DNA of 35,042 nucleotides from Coleofasciculus sp. LEGE 07092 (GTDB lineage: Bacteria; Cyanobacteriota; Cyanobacteriia; Cyanobacteriales; Coleofasciculaceae): contig NZ_JADEWY010000069.1 in the NCBI RefSeq assembly GCF_015207375.1, positions 1 through 35,042 of the forward strand. The letters run 5' to 3'. The notes under the pieces are model-generated. The model was not told the DNA's origin and ran no database searches. It worked only from the letters and a program-made list of their open reading frames with translations. The translations under genes were made by a program, and so were the position numbers. This document shows, in pieces, positions 1 through 7,647 of this stretch. Numbering within the stretch: the stretch's first letter is position 1; every line of letters starts with the position of its first letter.

Positions 1-13
1 CCCCATCCCTTTT

Positions 14-1201
14 TTATATCGCTACCTCTTCCGCTACTGCACCCTTGGCAACTTGTGGCTGCACCAAATTCTCAGCTCCTTTCACCACTTGAACGGTCTC
101 AATTACATCGCCTTCTTGTAAGTTTTCCAGAACGTCTTTACCCTCTACAACATAACCAAAGACGGCATAGCGCCCATCCATGAGGTTGTAGCCAGGGGGG
201 GTTACTTCGGTATCAAACTTGAAGAAGAAGAATTGAGACGAGCCGCCATTGGGATCGCTTCCCGGACGCGCTAGAGCGATCGCGCCGTATGCTGAGAATG
301 GAAGTGCAGGTTCATCTAAGTAAAGACCAGCGTCCTCTAAGGTAATGCCATAAATTGGCTCGTCGTCACCTCGAACTAGAACTTCTAAGGGAATAGCACG
401 GTATTCACCTGTATTTGGGTCAATAAACCCTTCTTCAGGTCCGGGTGGATCGCCAGCTTGCACCACAAAGAAGTCTTCAGCACGGGTGATTTCCAATCCA
501 TCATAGAACCCCCGCTGAACTAGATCGACAAAGTTACCAGCCGTGACTGGAGCACTGTAGCCATCAACCACTAACGTCATCTCACCTTTATCGGTTGCCA
601 TTTGTACAGTGGCACGACCCTTAAGCTGAGGCAAATTACTGTACTCTGCGGGGACTTCAAAGGGAAACTTTGTCACCATCATCTCCTCAAGCGTACCCAC
701 TTGATCGAGCAGTTTGCCCCGCTCGATCCAGACATTTTCCTTATCCTGAGCTTCGACTGCCTCTCGGAGTGAGGCAATGTCGTTCTTCATCTGGGCAATT
801 AGAGCTTCTGCCTGCGGTTTTTTATCGTCTGGAATATCGTCAAGCACTTGATCGGTGCGATTGCTCAGAATCACATCCGCTTTGGTAATATCCCTGTTAA
901 TTGGACTCCAGCGCTTCCCCCGCAGTTGCGTAGCGATATCCTCCAGACTAGCTTGCACGTCCCGTATCGGCTGGTTGTCAATCGGTAGGGCATATCGCAA
1001 CAATGCTTTCCCGTCTGTAATCGCATTCCCCCCCGCCAATCGACTTTCACGGACAGGTTGGTCGTTACCCAAGTCCCACCAAGCGCCGCTAAGACCTAGT
1101 GAAAGCGTTACTAAGAGCAGCCCTAGGAGGCTGGTTTTTATCAATCGTTTGCACCAATCGAGCATGAAAATTTTTGAAGCTCCCATAAACATATCACCCA
1201 A
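14..1201 (-). CDS. Cyclophilin-type peptidyl-prolyl cis-trans isomerase, TLP40-like
   Basis: The product would catalyse cis-trans isomerisation of prolyl bonds, probably in the thylakoid lumen or periplasm. Of 395 residues, about 18-45 form a hydrophobic signal or anchor (KTSLLGLLLVTLSLGL). About 60-180 are a charged helical region, and about 195-380 form the cyclophilin domain, with SSQFFFFKFD and DGRYAVFGYVVEGKDVL as the recognisable core. A long helical N-terminal part before a C-terminal cyclophilin domain is the layout of the TLP40 (thylakoid lumen PPIase) family and its cyanobacterial homologues. The start is uncertain: the Met at residue 13 (position 1165) would put the hydrophobic segment nearer the N-terminus, as usual for a signal peptide. 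The gene stands alone on the minus strand. The family call is firm; the location is inferred from the family. Confidence 0.88.
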   Translation of the reverse strand: MGDMFMGASKIFMLDWCKRLIKTSLLGLLLVTLSLGLSGAWWDLGNDQPVRESRLAGGNAITDGKALLRYALPIDNQPIRDVQASLEDIATQLRGKRWSPINRDITKADVILSNRTDQVLDDIPDDKKPQAEALIAQMKNDIASLREAVEAQDKENVWIERGKLLDQVGTLEEMMVTKFPFEVPAEYSNLPQLKGRATVQMATDKGEMTLVVDGYSAPVTAGNFVDLVQRGFYDGLEITRAEDFFVVQAGDPPGPEEGFIDPNTGEYRAIPLEVLVRGDDEPIYGITLEDAGLYLDEPALPFSAYGAIALARPGSDPNGGSSQFFFFKFDTEVTPPGYNLMDGRYAVFGYVVEGKDVLENLQEGDVIETVQVVKGAENLVQPQVAKGAVAEEVAI

Positions 1202-1313
1202 GGCTTTGCACCATCAGGGCTTAGGCTCACTTAAACTGCATTAAAACCATCATTTTTCATCTTGCCATAAGGCTGTCCGTCTCCAGCACTAACTTGCCTC
1301 AACTGCTGAGTTT

Positions 1314-1540
1314 TCATTTGTCACGTTGGGCAAAGGGGAGTAGTCCGTGGGTAGCTAGATGAATAAATCGGGCGTTGGCTAAACGTTGTTTGATTGCCGT
1401 CATAAGGGTTTGAGCTCGGCTTTACGGAAAGTGATTTCACCGGTGGGTTTGATCACCCAGATATAGAGTTCTGACTCTTTGACTTGCTGTTTACCCTCTA
1501 CCTGAAAGTCATCGTAAATAATCGAATATTCAACCAAAGT
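1314..1540 (-). pseudogene. Remnant of a CHAT-domain protein
   Basis: This stretch holds two adjoining pieces of CHAT (caspase-like) domain sequence in different minus-strand frames. The first, ending at a TGA at 1400-1402, reads VEYSIIYDDF then ELYIWVIKPTGEITFRKAEL, the usual start of cyanobacterial CHAT domains. The second, from an ATG at 1403 to a TGA at 1314, reads IKQRLANARFIHLATHGLL and carries the ATHG motif with the catalytic His. The segment that normally separates them is missing and the frame shifts, so the gene is broken by internal deletion. No catalytic Cys half is present. The upstream end overlaps the last codons of the 198-aa gene. The family is recognised from motifs by eye. 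Confidence 0.72.
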
Positions 1541-2126
1541 CAATAGAAGCCCGACGAGAAACCCTGCGGTAAAGTGGCTGTTCCCATGCCATCGAAAGTG
1601 CCATAAAGAGAATATTCTGCCGCTCGATCGCTGGAAAACTAATCGTGTAAATCATATCGTTTTGCTCCCACATTACCGTCGAGAACGAATAGGACGGATT
1701 TTGCAGCGGTCCTTCGATCAGGTATCCTTCGACGTTTGGGGCTAAAGTAATGCGATCGCCAAGGGTTTGATGCCGCTGTAAATCCCGTTGCGCACTAGGA
1801 AAATCTTGTCGAGCGACGGCAAAACTGCCCAGCAAGCAGGAGTGAGGGCTGCGATCGCAGGTAAAAAGACTCACGGTGAAGCTGGGAGGCGTTTCTGAAG
1901 GAAAGACACGGACAACAAGTTGGTCTTTGTCAATATCTAAGGGATTGTTAAGCTGTAGTTCAGCCGGTAATCGCATTGCCAACCCTACGGGTAGGTTACT
2001 CTGGATTTGCTCTAGGTGAGGGACAAACACAGATGCAGGACGAGCTACCACTCCCGCAGGACTGCCTAAGATGGATAGAACAACAGGTATTGCCAACAAA
2101 CAACGCCGCCAAATTGGGTAGAACAC
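1530..2126 (-). CDS. Conserved cyanobacterial secreted protein of unknown function
   Basis: This 198-residue protein has an N-terminal signal peptide: basic WRR, then the hydrophobic CLLAIPVVLSILGSPAGVV, with likely cleavage after VVARPA. The mature part includes LVVRVFPSETPPSFTVSLFT, a Cys pair in TCDRSPHSC, and YSFSTVMWEQNDMIYTISF followed by ERQNILFMALSMA. I recall similar unnamed proteins in filamentous cyanobacteria but cannot assign a function. It is probably exported to the periplasm or envelope. The last few codons (after EQPLYRR) run into the CHAT remnant, so the natural C-terminus may have been replaced by rearrangement. It is divergent from the kinase gene that begins at 2691. Confidence 0.7.
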   Translation of the reverse strand: MFYPIWRRCLLAIPVVLSILGSPAGVVARPASVFVPHLEQIQSNLPVGLAMRLPAELQLNNPLDIDKDQLVVRVFPSETPPSFTVSLFTCDRSPHSCLLGSFAVARQDFPSAQRDLQRHQTLGDRITLAPNVEGYLIEGPLQNPSYSFSTVMWEQNDMIYTISFPAIERQNILFMALSMAWEQPLYRRVSRRASIDFG

Positions 2127-2207
2127 AAACGTTTGGGGTTTTTCTGGAACGATCAGGTCAAAGCTATCATGTTACTGAATCAGTTAGTGGGTGTCATTAA
2201 CCCTCAT

Positions 2208-2225
2208 TTTGTAAACTTTTACAAA
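2208..2225. promoter_or_regulatory. Perfect inverted repeat, possible operator
   Basis: Two 8-bp arms, TTTGTAAA and TTTACAAA, are separated by CT. The site lies about 80 bases upstream of the minus-strand 198-aa gene, in the divergent region before the histidine kinase. No T-run follows, so a terminator is unlikely. The spacing (GTA-N6-TAC) does not match the NtcA consensus GTA-N8-TAC. A regulator-binding site is possible but only inferred. Confidence 0.35.
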
Positions 2226-2401
2226 GTAAAACTGCAGATTCTTTAAGGTGTATCCAAAAAATCTCTGTTCTCTATCACTCTTATCTTCTCACTTTCTGGG
2301 TAAAATCCTTAAAAATTATAGAGTTTTGGTAAAAATATTATAAGTGATTATAAAATTAGTTAAGATTGTAACAATTCGCTGATTCTTGATAGCGGAAAAG
2401 C

Positions 2402-2638
2402 TGTGACGGGAACACTGGACTAGGTAAAAGCTTAATCCCGGCTATTTTCACCGTTAAAGCCAGTAAGTTTGCTAAAGTTTTGCTGGATAAACAAAGTGCC
2501 AGATTGATGAGCAACGCAGCCTCGTCTCTAATCGTCGGTAAATCTTGGGGTGATTACAAATTAGCCATTGTCGGTGGTCAAGAAATAATGGTATTAACAA
2601 CAGTAGCTGACGACCTAATCAAAACAGAGAACCATTGA
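2402..2638 (+). other. Unassigned open frame, possibly the end of a degraded gene
   Basis: A frame open for 78 codons ends at TGA 2636-2638. It reads GLGKSLIPAIFTVKASKF, then SARLMSNAASSLIVGKSWGD, and ends LTTVADDLIKTENH. It has no ATG near its start (first in-frame ATG at 2507) and no ribosome site. Just upstream another frame reads LDSGKAVTGTLD and stops, so a frameshifted, truncated gene is plausible. I do not recognise the family. The rest of the 2127-2690 gap is AT-rich and presumably carries the promoter of the kinase gene. Confidence 0.3.
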
Positions 2639-2690
2639 ACCCAAACACTGTTAAAAAACCGGGCTATGGTAAGGGAAGGAGCGCTAAGAA

Positions 2691-5600
2691 ATGAAGACGC
2701 TTGTATTGAGCAAAGGAACAGTCGGATTTGATCGGATGTACCCAGAACGCAACCTTAGCTTGGCGGCTAGAGCGGCGTTTGACGATTTGACTCGCTTGAC
2801 GACTTGTCTGACTCAGGCACCGATCGCTCTCCTGTGCTTGGTGGATGCCAAGGGGCAGTGGTTGCAGTCTCAGGTGGGATTAGAACCCGAGGCAACGGAC
2901 TCTTACTTAACGTTATGTGCCGAAATAATTGCGCAACTAGACAATCGAGCCGATCCAGTGTCAATTGTTGAGGATACCTTGGTTGACCCGAGGTTTAACA
3001 TTTGCACTCGGGTAACATCCTTGCAGCTTGTCAGATTTTGCGCGATGGCTCCCTTAGTCACCCATCAAGGTTTGCTCGTGGGACTGTTACTGGCAATCGA
3101 CCGAATACCTCGACAGCTAACGGCACAACAGCAAGAGGCATTAGGGGCATTGAGCCGACAAGCTAGTACTCAGATAGAGTTGCACCAAAAGGTTAGAGAT
3201 TTAGAAGAGTCGGCAAGTCAATACCCGCCGATGGCAGAGATACAGCCAGCATCCTATCAACACTCAGATATTCAATTGGCGCTCGATCGAGCCTCTATTG
3301 TCGCCATTACCGACTATCAGGGAAAAATTAACTACGTTAATGATAATTTCTGTAAAATTTCTAACTATTCCCGAGAAGAAGTTTATGGTAAAACCCATCA
3401 TCTAATTAATTCCGATTACCATTCACCCGATTTTTTTAAACAGTTATGGACAACAATTAGCCGTGGCAAGGTCTGGCGAGGCGATATCAAAGATAAAGCA
3501 AAAGACGGCAGTTTTTATTGGGTGGATACGACCATCGTTCCCATCTTGGATAGGGAGGGCAAACCCTACGAATATATATCGATTTGCAAGGATATCACCG
3601 AACAGAAACAGGCGGAAGAAGACCAAGAGCGCTTTTTCAAGCTTTCACCCGATTTAATGTGTGTTCTTGGTTTTGATGGCTATTTTAAACGAGTTAATCC
3701 AACCTTTGAAAAAACACTGTCTTATAGTGCCGCAGAACTCCTCTCTAAACCATTGATCAGTTTCGTACATCCTGAAGACCGAGCCACAACCTTAGCAGAA
3801 TTGGAGAAACTTGCCCAAAAGAGTCCTACTGTCCGCTTTGAAAATCGCTATCGCTGTAAGGATGGTTCTTATAAGTGGCTCTCTTGGAATTCCTTAGGGT
3901 TAGTTGAGGAAGGCATCGCCCATGCCATTGCCCGCGATATCACTGCCAGCAAAGAAACAAAAGCAACCTTACTGGAGCGATCGCGCCTCTCAACCCTGGA
4001 AGCCGATGTAGGTGAGGCATTAGTCGGACAAAATGGTACACTCTCGGAAAGCCTCAAGCGCTGCATGGAAGCCATGGTACATCACCTGCACGCTATTGGT
4101 GCTGGGATTTGGACGGTTGATGCGGGGGGAGCAGAAAAGCCAAATGGTGTTTCCCTGCACTTGCAAGCCTGTGTTGGGCAACTCTCCCCTGCCGAACTCT
4201 TCCCCGAATGTATCCTGCCCAACAAAAGCCTGATCGCAACGGTAGCCCAAACCCGACAGCCCCTTAACCATCCGCTTTCGACCTTTAGTGAGGGTACGGA
4301 ACTCAAAACTTTCTTGGGTTGCTATCCCCTCATTGTTGATTCCCAGCTTGTGGGAGTGATTGCCCTGCACAGTCACCGACCTTTTTCTCTGGTGGTGCAA
4401 GGGGTGTTGGGATGGGTTGCTAATGCGATCGCTGTAGCAATTGACCGGGTTTGGGCTAGGGAAGAACTACTGAGTCGCCGGGAAGCTTTGCTGTTTCAGC
4501 TAGCCAGTCAAATTCGCAATTCCCTGGAACTAGATACGATCCTGGATGCAGCGGTTAATGAAATTCGCAGTTTGCTTGGGGTTGACGGCTGTCACTTTTT
4601 GTGGTGTGGCTTAGAGTCAGATAGTCCCAGTATCAACGTGACACACGAAGCACTCCGCTCCGATTTGCCTAGTTTGTTGGCAGAGTATCCCCAGTCTGAG
4701 CTGGCGCCTTTAGCCAAAGTTCTTGGTAACTTGCAGCCGTTGCAGATTGATGACGTGTCTAAGGCTTCGGATATGGAGTCCGAAATGCGATCGCTCCTAA
4801 AGAATTGGGGAATTACGTCTGGACTGATACTACCCCTTAAAACCCAAACGGGACAAGTCGGAGCCATTGTGTGCAGCCACAGCCATGAGCCGCGTCAGTG
4901 GAACAATCATGAAGTTGAACTGTTGCAAGCTGTCGTCAATCAGTTAGCGATCGCGATCGAACACGCAGAATTATTTGCCAAAACCCGTGCTGATGCTATA
5001 GCCGCTCAAAATCAGGCGCGTCAGTTAGAGGAAACATTAAACGAACTGCGGCAAACAGAAGCTCGATTGATCCAGACCGAAAAAATGTCTACCATCGGTC
5101 AAATGGTGGCTGGCATTGCCCATGAAATCAACAATCCCGTTAATTTTATCACAGGAAATCTCACCCACGCGACTAATTACATCCAAGACTTACTCGAACT
5201 GATTAACTCCTATCAGGCACACTATCTCAATCCCGTTCCGGCTATTCAAACATTGAGTGAAGATATTGAATTACCCTTCTTAATTGAAGATTTGCCAAAA
5301 ATCCTGTCTTCTATGAAGATGGGTGCCGAACGTATTCACGAGATTGTCGTTTCATTGCGTAACTTTTCGCGGCAAGACCAAGCGGAAATGAAGCCAGCTA
5401 ATCTCCATGAAGGACTTGAGAGTACTTTATTGATTCTTCGCAACCGCACGAAAGCCTGCGGTAATCATCCGGGTATCACCCTGATTAAAGAGTACGACAA
5501 TTTGCCGCTAGTGGAGTGTTATGCGGGTCAGCTCAATCAAGTTTTTATGAATATTATCAGCAATGCGATTGATGCGCTAACCGACACTGAAGGAGAACCG

Positions 5601-5885
5601 AATCCCAATCCCACAATTTGGATTCGCACAGAGGTTTTAGAGAACAATCAAGTGGCTATTCGGATTCGGGATAATGGACCAGGAATGACTCAAAGCGTCG
5701 TTGAGCGGCTATTTGACCCCTTTTTTACAACTAAACCCATCGGTAAGGGAACAGGTTTAGGGTTGTCAATCAGCCACCAAATTATTGTAGAGAAACATGG
5801 AGGGAGTTTGGAATGTATTTCTGAACCGGGACGAGGAACAGAGTTTTGGATTCAAATTGCGAGTGGGCAATCCTCTGTTGATTAG
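2691..5885 (+). CDS. Soluble multi-sensor histidine kinase (GAF-PAS-PAS-GAF-GAF-HisKA-HATPase)
   Basis: This cytoplasmic sensor kinase has 1064 residues and no membrane segment. An N-terminal GAF-like domain (about 20-165) is followed by two PAS/PAC units (about 200-310 and 312-430, the first ending YEYISICKDITEQKQAEE). Two further GAF-like domains (about 435-605 and 610-770) precede a coiled coil. The HisKA H-box has MVAGIAHEINNPVNF with His811 as the predicted phosphoacceptor. The ATPase domain has an N-box (NIISNAIDAL), a G1 box (DNGPGM near 993) and a G2 box (GKGTGLGLSI near 1018). The H-box type is that of the large kinases with a HEINNP motif. A good ribosome site (AAGGAG) precedes the ATG. 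No receiver or partner regulator is adjacent, so the output is unknown. No bilin-binding Cys is evident in the GAF domains, so the signal is also unknown. Confidence 0.92.
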   Translation: MKTLVLSKGTVGFDRMYPERNLSLAARAAFDDLTRLTTCLTQAPIALLCLVDAKGQWLQSQVGLEPEATDSYLTLCAEIIAQLDNRADPVSIVEDTLVDPRFNICTRVTSLQLVRFCAMAPLVTHQGLLVGLLLAIDRIPRQLTAQQQEALGALSRQASTQIELHQKVRDLEESASQYPPMAEIQPASYQHSDIQLALDRASIVAITDYQGKINYVNDNFCKISNYSREEVYGKTHHLINSDYHSPDFFKQLWTTISRGKVWRGDIKDKAKDGSFYWVDTTIVPILDREGKPYEYISICKDITEQKQAEEDQERFFKLSPDLMCVLGFDGYFKRVNPTFEKTLSYSAAELLSKPLISFVHPEDRATTLAELEKLAQKSPTVRFENRYRCKDGSYKWLSWNSLGLVEEGIAHAIARDITASKETKATLLERSRLSTLEADVGEALVGQNGTLSESLKRCMEAMVHHLHAIGAGIWTVDAGGAEKPNGVSLHLQACVGQLSPAELFPECILPNKSLIATVAQTRQPLNHPLSTFSEGTELKTFLGCYPLIVDSQLVGVIALHSHRPFSLVVQGVLGWVANAIAVAIDRVWAREELLSRREALLFQLASQIRNSLELDTILDAAVNEIRSLLGVDGCHFLWCGLESDSPSINVTHEALRSDLPSLLAEYPQSELAPLAKVLGNLQPLQIDDVSKASDMESEMRSLLKNWGITSGLILPLKTQTGQVGAIVCSHSHEPRQWNNHEVELLQAVVNQLAIAIEHAELFAKTRADAIAAQNQARQLEETLNELRQTEARLIQTEKMSTIGQMVAGIAHEINNPVNFITGNLTHATNYIQDLLELINSYQAHYLNPVPAIQTLSEDIELPFLIEDLPKILSSMKMGAERIHEIVVSLRNFSRQDQAEMKPANLHEGLESTLLILRNRTKACGNHPGITLIKEYDNLPLVECYAGQLNQVFMNIISNAIDALTDTEGEPNPNPTIWIRTEVLENNQVAIRIRDNGPGMTQSVVERLFDPFFTTKPIGKGTGLGLSISHQIIVEKHGGSLECISEPGRGTEFWIQIASGQSSVD

Positions 5886-5926
5886 ATTTTTTGTTTTTAT
5901 TGGGAGTAGGGAGTGGCAATTCAAAA

Positions 5927-6058
5927 ACCACTGCAATAAGCGCCTGGATGCTGAGAACCTTGAGAAGTTACCTGAGACGTATTAGCAACTAACTCCACCC
6001 GACCATCAGTATGAACTATCCAGCCTTGAGCCTCAACAATTGGAGAGTAAGCATGAAA
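5927..6058 (-). pseudogene. C-terminal remnant of a filamentous haemagglutinin-like exoprotein
   Basis: The minus strand can be read without stops as [19 protein letters not shown] followed by VANTSQ and a terminal CSG. The pattern IVEAQGW followed by a G-x-V-x-L strand is the usual C-terminal signature of cyanobacterial filamentous-haemagglutinin (two-partner secretion) proteins. Only about 44 codons survive, with no start and nothing recognisable upstream apart from the 8-bp repeat array. It overlaps, in another frame, the last codons of the cbiX reading frame. Recognition is by eye. Confidence 0.6.
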
Positions 6059-6579
6059 AAAAGTTTCCCCAGCTCCCCAGCTCCCCAGCTCCTCTGCTCC
6101 TCTGCTCCTCTGCTCCCCAGCTCCTCTGCTCCCCGACTCTCCAGCTCCCTCGGAAGATCGAGTTCAGCCAGCCGCCTACGCCATAAATCTAGAATCCCGG
6201 TAGTCATTCCAAAATGACGCCCGTAGTGAAACCTGATTTGCGGGTGTCTGGCTCTGGCTCGGTCTAACTCATTGGTGACATCAAACTTATTGTGCCGCGC
6301 TGCAAATAGCAGAATTGGCAAAACGGAGAGTTCTGTGTAGCCTTGTGCCACGCATTGGTCTACTCCTTCTTGAATCGTGGGTTCAGTCAATTCCAAAAAA
6401 CAAGGCAGCACAGGTCGTGAGGTGTCTAGGGCTTGGTAGGCATTGGCAAAGTCCAAAAAACCCTGACGCCCTTCTAAATCTCTACTGCCATGACCGATCA
6501 TCAACAAAGGGCGTTGTAGCGGTAGTGGTGGCAATGACAACGATTCAGGAACGAGATGAGTTGTATCGATTGTAGGCAT
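6016..6579 (-). CDS. CbiX-type sirohydrochlorin chelatase, C-terminally truncated and fused to repeat sequence
   Basis: CbiX/SirB enzymes insert Co2+ or Fe2+ into sirohydrochlorin on the way to cobalamin or sirohaem. Residues 23-143 form one chelatase domain, with the metal-binding His30 in MIGHGSRD and His96 in FAARHNKFD. Cyanobacterial members I know usually continue into a second CbiX domain. Here the frame instead passes at about residue 145 into [17 protein letters not shown], which is translated from an 8-bp repeat array, and then into out-of-frame sequence. The natural C-terminus therefore appears lost. One domain can work alone as a homodimer in short CbiX proteins, so activity is possible. 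The gene follows a cobalamin riboswitch, which supports a role tied to B12. GGGAG lies about 11 bases before the ATG. Confidence 0.82.
   Translation of the reverse strand: MPTIDTTHLVPESLSLPPLPLQRPLLMIGHGSRDLEGRQGFLDFANAYQALDTSRPVLPCFLELTEPTIQEGVDQCVAQGYTELSVLPILLFAARHNKFDVTNELDRARARHPQIRFHYGRHFGMTTGILDLWRRRLAELDLPRELESRGAEELGSRGAEEQRSWGAGELGKLFFMLTLQLLRLKAG
6071..6150. repeat. 8-bp tandem repeat array, about ten units
   Basis: On the plus strand ten consecutive 8-mers follow the pattern (A/T)GCTCC(C/T)C. Units 1-2 are AGCTCCCC, units 3 and 7 AGCTCCTC, units 4-5 TGCTCCTC and units 6 and 8 TGCTCCCC; the last two are degenerate. Because 8 is not a multiple of 3, the array encodes an eight-residue period ([12 protein letters not shown]) on the minus strand, where it forms the tail of cbiX. 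It lies exactly at the junction between cbiX and a haemagglutinin remnant. Similar octamer arrays are usually intergenic in cyanobacteria. Confidence 0.9.
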
Positions 6580-6629
6580 TAACGTTTAAGCTCCCTTCCC
6601 GTGCAAGGCAGGAAATAGAGTGGACAGGC

Positions 6630-6830
6630 AACTTCCTTAGGTGTTCTGGCTCAGGCGGTCTGAATTATGAATTTTGGGAAAATTGTGATAATAGGTTTTG
6701 TTTGACCTTTTATCTTTCATTCTTCGTGCTTCATCTTTCCTTTCCAACCTTGACAGTTGCCGCACAGCCCCGGACTTACACCGGCGTTTCCCTAAGGTAT
6801 TGAGATTTGTATGTGCCTTGATATCTTAGC
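6630..6830 (-). ncRNA. Cobalamin (B12) riboswitch upstream of cbiX
   Basis: Read on the minus strand, the segment from about 6797 to 6753 matches the conserved cobalamin-riboswitch core: AGGGAAACGCCGGTGTAAGT, then CCGGGGCTGTGCGGCAACTGT. About 100 bases later GAGCCAGAACACCTAAGG matches the conserved 3' box (GAGTCAGGAYRCCT). A long variable arm lies between them. The element ends about 50 bases before the cbiX ATG, close enough to act on translation or on a terminator. Cobalamin would be expected to repress the downstream gene. The edges are approximate. Confidence 0.85.
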
Positions 6831-7043
6831 GGATTCTCCCCGTCCGCAAAATGCTAGGGAGGGGCTTATATGGCTGTAGGGCTTGCTCAAAATGAAGAGT
6901 ATGGGCAGCCGTCTGATCACTAAATGACAGGAGAGCGAGTAATCAAACTTTATCTTTTTGCAAACTCTTTGCAAGAATAGTTCACATTTTTTTCGGCAAC
7001 TATTGGTTAAGCTGGAAGTATGAGAGAAACTCAAGGAGATTTC

Positions 7044-7553
7044 ATGAATGCTGTTTTTGGGGCTAGCAGACAACGCCCTGCATGGCAAACACTTGTAATG
7101 TTTTCGTTAGGTTTTTGGCTGAGTGCCAGCCTAATTCTAGACTTTGCGATCATGCCTGCTCTATCAGCAGCGGGGATGATGAGTCAAGCAAGTTTTGCAA
7201 CCGCTGGTTATTCAATTTTCTGGATTTTTAACCGCCTTGAAGTAGTTTGTGCTGCTTTGGTGTTAGTCAGCCTGTTGGCGCTGCGCGGTACTTCCCATCT
7301 TTATCATCATGTAAGACGCTGGTCTATTTTATTAGGAACGCTTCTGCTGGCAATTGCCCTTATTTATACCTACTTTATGACGCCGCAGATGAGTGCCCTA
7401 GCAATGCAGCTTAATGTTTTTGAGCCACCTACGGGAATGCCTGCCGGCATGATTGAGATGCATGAGGGGTATTGGTTGTTAGAAGCTATGAAGTTTGCAG
7501 CAGGTGCCACCATGCTGAGTTGGTGCTACCGCGATTCTCGTAAGCTTGCCTGA
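7044..7553 (+). CDS. DUF4149-type integral membrane protein
   Basis: This protein has four predicted membrane helices. From the ATG at 7044 they lie near residues 14-39 (FSLGFWLSASLILDFAIMPAL), 56-82, 92-114 (ILLGTLLLAIALIYTYFMTP) and 142-160. The length and pattern, with a PQM segment after helix 3 and an H-x-GYW before helix 4, fit the DUF4149/TMEM205-like family of small membrane proteins, whose role is not known. The ATG at 7044 is preferred because AAGGAG sits 5 bases upstream; an in-frame ATG at 7020 would add eight residues. A strong terminator follows, so this is probably a single-gene unit. Confidence 0.78.
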   Translation: MNAVFGASRQRPAWQTLVMFSLGFWLSASLILDFAIMPALSAAGMMSQASFATAGYSIFWIFNRLEVVCAALVLVSLLALRGTSHLYHHVRRWSILLGTLLLAIALIYTYFMTPQMSALAMQLNVFEPPTGMPAGMIEMHEGYWLLEAMKFAAGATMLSWCYRDSRKLA

Positions 7554-7580
7554 CGGTGACGTTTACCCAGGATGACTGAG

Positions 7581-7608
7581 GCTCCTCACTAAGTGTGAGG
7601 AGCTTTTT
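7581..7608 (+). terminator. Intrinsic terminator after the DUF4149 gene
   Basis: A perfect 9-bp stem (GCTCCTCAC / GTGAGGAGC) with a 5-base loop is followed directly by TTTTT, 28 bases after the stop codon. Confidence 0.93.
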
Positions 7609-7647
7609 GTTGGGCTAATACGATTTATACCTAATCCAATTGATTTC

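Noticed and set aside
6965..6990. Direct repeats of TTTGCAA upstream of the DUF4149 gene
   Set aside because: They could be an operator, but two 7-mers in AT-rich DNA are too weak to call.
6792..7088. A 98-aa minus-strand ORF
   Set aside because: It overlaps the riboswitch leader and the DUF4149 start and has no protein-like features.
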